Positions 56,236-58,166 of a stretch of DNA of 58,166 nt are shown here, in pieces; the first letter of the stretch is position 1, and each line of letters starts with the position of its first letter. Under the pieces are notes generated by a model that searched no databases, was not told the DNA's origin, and saw nothing but the letters and a program-made list of their open reading frames with translations. The stretch is from NCBI GenBank assembly GCA_019931245.1, contig JAINDL010000044.1:1-58166 (forward strand), given 5' to 3'. The stretch is from Bryobacteraceae bacterium CoA2 C42 (GTDB taxonomy: Bacteria > Acidobacteriota > Terriglobia > Bryobacterales > Bryobacteraceae). A program made the translations under genes and the position numbers.

Positions 56236-57784
56236 GCGGGAGTTGGTGGCGGGATTGGTGGGGGCGCCGGCGCTGGTGGGATTGGAGCGCAAGACGGAGC
56301 GACCGATTGCGGGCGGGTTTGTGTTTGAGTCGCAGGAGCGGGGGCACCGGATCCGGGACGGGGCGAGGTATGGGCGGGCGGCGGAGACGCGGCGGGTGCC
56401 GGTGGTGATTGTGGGCGGCGGGATGGCGGGGTTGTGCGCGGCGTGGTGGTTGGAGCGGTCGGGGTTTCGGGATTTCGTGCTGTTGGAGATGGAGGCGGCG
56501 GCGGGGGGGAACTCGCGATTCGGGGAGAATGCGGTGAGTGCGTATCCGTGGGGGGCGCACTATATTCCGGTGCCGAATACGGAGTCGGTGCTGGTGCGGG
56601 AGATTTTAACGGAATTTGGGGCGTTCGTTGACGGCCAGTGGGAGGAGCGGTTTTTATGCCATTCGCCGCAGGAGCGATTGTTTATTCACGGCCGGTGGCA
56701 GGAGGGAATCGAGCCGGAGGTGGGGGCGACGCGGGCCGACCACGATGAGTACCGGCGATTTACCGAGCGGGTGGCGGAGTTTCGGGCGACGGGCGCGTTT
56801 ACGATTCCGATGGCGTTGGGGGAGGGGAGGTTCGGGGGGCGACTGGCGGAGTTGGACCGGATGAGCTTTCGGGCGTGGCTGGACCGGGAGGGGTTTCGGT
56901 CGACCTATTTACGGTGGTTCTGCGACTATTCGACGCGGGATGATTATGGGGCGGGGGTGGCGGAGACGTCGGCGTGGGCGGGATTGCACTATTTTGCGGC
57001 GCGGGAACATGAGGAGAAGGGGCCGTTGACGTGGCCGGAGGGGAACGGGTGGCTCCTGCGGAAGCTGACGGAGAAGTTGGGGCGGTACATCCGGACAGGC
57101 CAGATGGTGCGGCGGGTGGCGCGGGAGGGGGCGGGGTGGCGGGTCGAGGCGGAGGGGGCGACGTGGTTAGCGGAGTCGGTGATATTCGCGGCGCCAACGT
57201 ACTTGGCGCCCCACCTGATTGAGGGCTTTGCGCCGCTGCCTTCCTTGCAGTATTCGCCGTGGGTGGTGTCGAATCTGACCCTGGCGCAGGTTCCCGACGG
57301 GGCGGGGGAGGTGGCTTGGGATAACGTGATCTACGGGTCGCCGAGTTTGGGCTACGTGTCGGCCACGCATCAGAGCCTGCGGACGCGGATTGAGCGGACC
57401 GTGTGGACGCATTACTGGGCCTTGGGAGGAGCGGATCCACGCCAGGTGCGGCGGAATCTGCTGGTGAGTGGATGGGACCAATGGCGGGATCGGGTGTTGG
57501 GGGACTTACGGCGGGCGCACCCGCGGATTGGGGATTGGGTGGAGCGGGTGGACATCTATCGCAATGGGCATGCCATGTGCCGGCCGGGGGTGGGGATGCG
57601 TGGCAGTGAAGATTTGCGCCGGCTGCGGGAAGGGTTGACCGGACTGCAGTTTGCCCATGCGGACCTGAGCGGGTTTTCGATTTTCGAAGAGGCACAGTAT
57701 TGGGGAGTGCGGGCGGCGACGCGGACTCTCGGAAGAATCGGAGGCAGGGAAAAGAAAGCTGATCGAATGAATCAAAGAAATTGA
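56225..57784 (+). CDS. Tat-exported FAD-dependent amine oxidase-like protein
   Basis: This 519-residue flavoprotein starts with a twin-arginine-type signal (MRTRRELVAGLVGAPALVGL). The FAD dinucleotide-binding motif is VVIVGGGMAGLCAAWWLERSG and the second block GGNSRFGENAVSAYPWGAHY. The late FAD region is LQFAHADLSGFSIFEEAQYW. It is of the monoamine/polyamine oxidase superfamily. The start is a TTG at 56225 that overlaps the upstream gene by 11 bp; AAGGAG lies 10 bp before it. An exported oxidase would act on an amine in the periplasm, completing synthesis and turnover in one operon. Phytoene-desaturase-like activity is an alternative. Confidence 0.82.
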   Translation: MRTRRELVAGLVGAPALVGLERKTERPIAGGFVFESQERGHRIRDGARYGRAAETRRVPVVIVGGGMAGLCAAWWLERSGFRDFVLLEMEAAAGGNSRFGENAVSAYPWGAHYIPVPNTESVLVREILTEFGAFVDGQWEERFLCHSPQERLFIHGRWQEGIEPEVGATRADHDEYRRFTERVAEFRATGAFTIPMALGEGRFGGRLAELDRMSFRAWLDREGFRSTYLRWFCDYSTRDDYGAGVAETSAWAGLHYFAAREHEEKGPLTWPEGNGWLLRKLTEKLGRYIRTGQMVRRVAREGAGWRVEAEGATWLAESVIFAAPTYLAPHLIEGFAPLPSLQYSPWVVSNLTLAQVPDGAGEVAWDNVIYGSPSLGYVSATHQSLRTRIERTVWTHYWALGGADPRQVRRNLLVSGWDQWRDRVLGDLRRAHPRIGDWVERVDIYRNGHAMCRPGVGMRGSEDLRRLREGLTGLQFAHADLSGFSIFEEAQYWGVRAATRTLGRIGGREKKADRMNQRN

Positions 57785-58126
57785 TTATTCTGGTTGCGCT
57801 TCGATGAATAGATTGCTATTCTGAAGCTGTTGGCGGTTGGCGCTGTTGCGAGTGACCTGAGGCGGAGAAAAAAGCCCTCGTCGCTTGCGAAAAAGCCCGA
57901 GCGTCCGGCAAAGTCACCGAAACGGCCCCTCGTGGGCATGGCGCGGTGAAAGCGTTGAAACAAAACGCAAAGCGGTGAGATGGCAGGTGGGCCATAACAG
58001 GTCCTGGCGATTCTCAGAACGATACTTACCAAGTTTTGGTAACCGGGAACTAGACTGATGCGCAAGCGTCGACCTAGCTCAGGGAGCCGAAAAGCCTTTC
58101 GAGGCCGGCGATGAGCGACTTTTTTT
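57785..58126 (+). other. Non-coding, lower-GC structured region after the array (candidate ncRNA or 3' UTR)
   Basis: No credible gene is seen in the last 380 bases. Composition is visibly less GC-rich than the neighbouring genes. Local structure is dense: a possible GTGAC/GTCAC pairing, GCGTT/AACGC, a perfect 7 bp inverted repeat TTACCAA/TTGGTAA (58026-58042) and the terminal stem described separately. It could be a stand-alone RNA or the long 3' UTR of the array. It does not match an RNA family I know. Confidence 0.4.
58068..58126 (+). terminator. Large terminator-like stem with T-run
   Basis: Nested stems GTCG/CGAC, GCTCA/TGAGC (58077-58081 with 58112-58116) and GCCG/CGGC (58086-58089 with 58106-58109) enclose an inner hairpin GCCT-TTCG-AGGC (58094-58105) with a stable UUCG loop. 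Seven T residues follow (58120-58126). The U-run follows the stem closely, as in intrinsic terminators, and would end transcription of the preceding array or of the non-coding region. Confidence 0.7.
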
Positions 58127-58166
58127 GACTCTTAAGTGGGTTTGAATCGGTTGCGGAGTTGCTCAG

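Noticed and set aside
57950..58020. Resemblance of ACGCAAAGC to the core of a c-di-GMP (GEMM-I) riboswitch
   Set aside because: The flanking helices and the other conserved stretches of that riboswitch could not be found, so a short word match is not enough.
57772..58065. A 97-codon open frame on the minus strand in the terminal region
   Set aside because: It has no ribosome-binding site, atypical composition, no recognisable domain, and runs through the structured segment. A non-coding reading is preferred.
58066..58126. tRNA-like words (CTAGCTCAG) in the terminal stem
   Set aside because: No cloverleaf, anticodon arm or TPsiC arm can be folded; the segment is better explained as a terminator stem.

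Overview
The window is about 58 kb of a high-GC bacterial chromosome, most probably an Acidobacteriota of the Bryobacterales/Solibacter type. The clues are a 1196-residue Oar-like TonB-dependent receptor with a carboxypeptidase-regulatory N-domain, a DUF5117-type zinc protease, VWFA proteins and secreted proteins of the kind common in that phylum, a Tat-exported Gfo/Idh/MocA oxidoreductase, and the mix of housekeeping genes. Genes are densely packed, with many 1-13 bp overlaps. No tRNA, rRNA, insertion sequence, prophage or CRISPR array was seen. The one stable RNA recognised is RNase P RNA (rnpB).

Layout. 0-8 kb (minus): TonB receptor, a stand-alone Cas6-type RAMP protein, a metalloprotease and a parvulin lipoprotein, read as one operon. 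8-9 kb: maf and an EVE-domain gene, convergent. 9-12.7 kb (plus): exopolysaccharide export genes (Wza-like, Wzz-like, tyrosine kinase). 12.7-21 kb: a ketosynthase, a small membrane protein, a VWFA protein and two large secreted proteins of unknown role. 21-26.5 kb (minus): two tandem copies of a three-gene TadE-TadE-TadG(VWA) cassette. 26.5-30.7 kb (minus): ileS, lspA, lgt. 30.7-34.2 kb (minus): SGNH hydrolase, SxtJ, DUF5989 and carbamoyltransferase. 34-40 kb: a TPR protein, a YjhG/YagF-type sugar-acid dehydratase, a Tat-exported oxidoreductase, a thioredoxin-fold-like protein and purA. 40-44.6 kb (plus): an unknown protein, an ankyrin protein, pheS and pheT in one unit. 44.6-45 kb (minus): rnpB. 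45-47.3 kb: a PIG-L deacetylase.

47.4-57.8 kb (plus): an eleven-gene, almost gap-free array. It contains a circularly permuted ATP-grasp, an alpha-E protein, a transglutaminase, an SPFH/zinc-ribbon protein, an AdoMet decarboxylase-like protein, two DUF4178 zinc-ribbon proteins, a 61-residue membrane protein, a half-length DUF350 protein, a membrane-fused spermidine-synthase-like enzyme and a Tat-type FAD amine oxidase. Its content suggests that a polyamine-like amine is made at the membrane, attached to or exchanged with peptides, and oxidised. This is the strongest candidate for a poorly described system in the window. The last 380 bases are non-coding, lower in GC, and end in a large terminator-like stem with a T-run.

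A second theme is transcriptional: several genes have a TANNNT -10 hexamer so close to the start codon that the mRNA would be leaderless or nearly so. At some divergent gene pairs the -10 elements of the two strands overlap.
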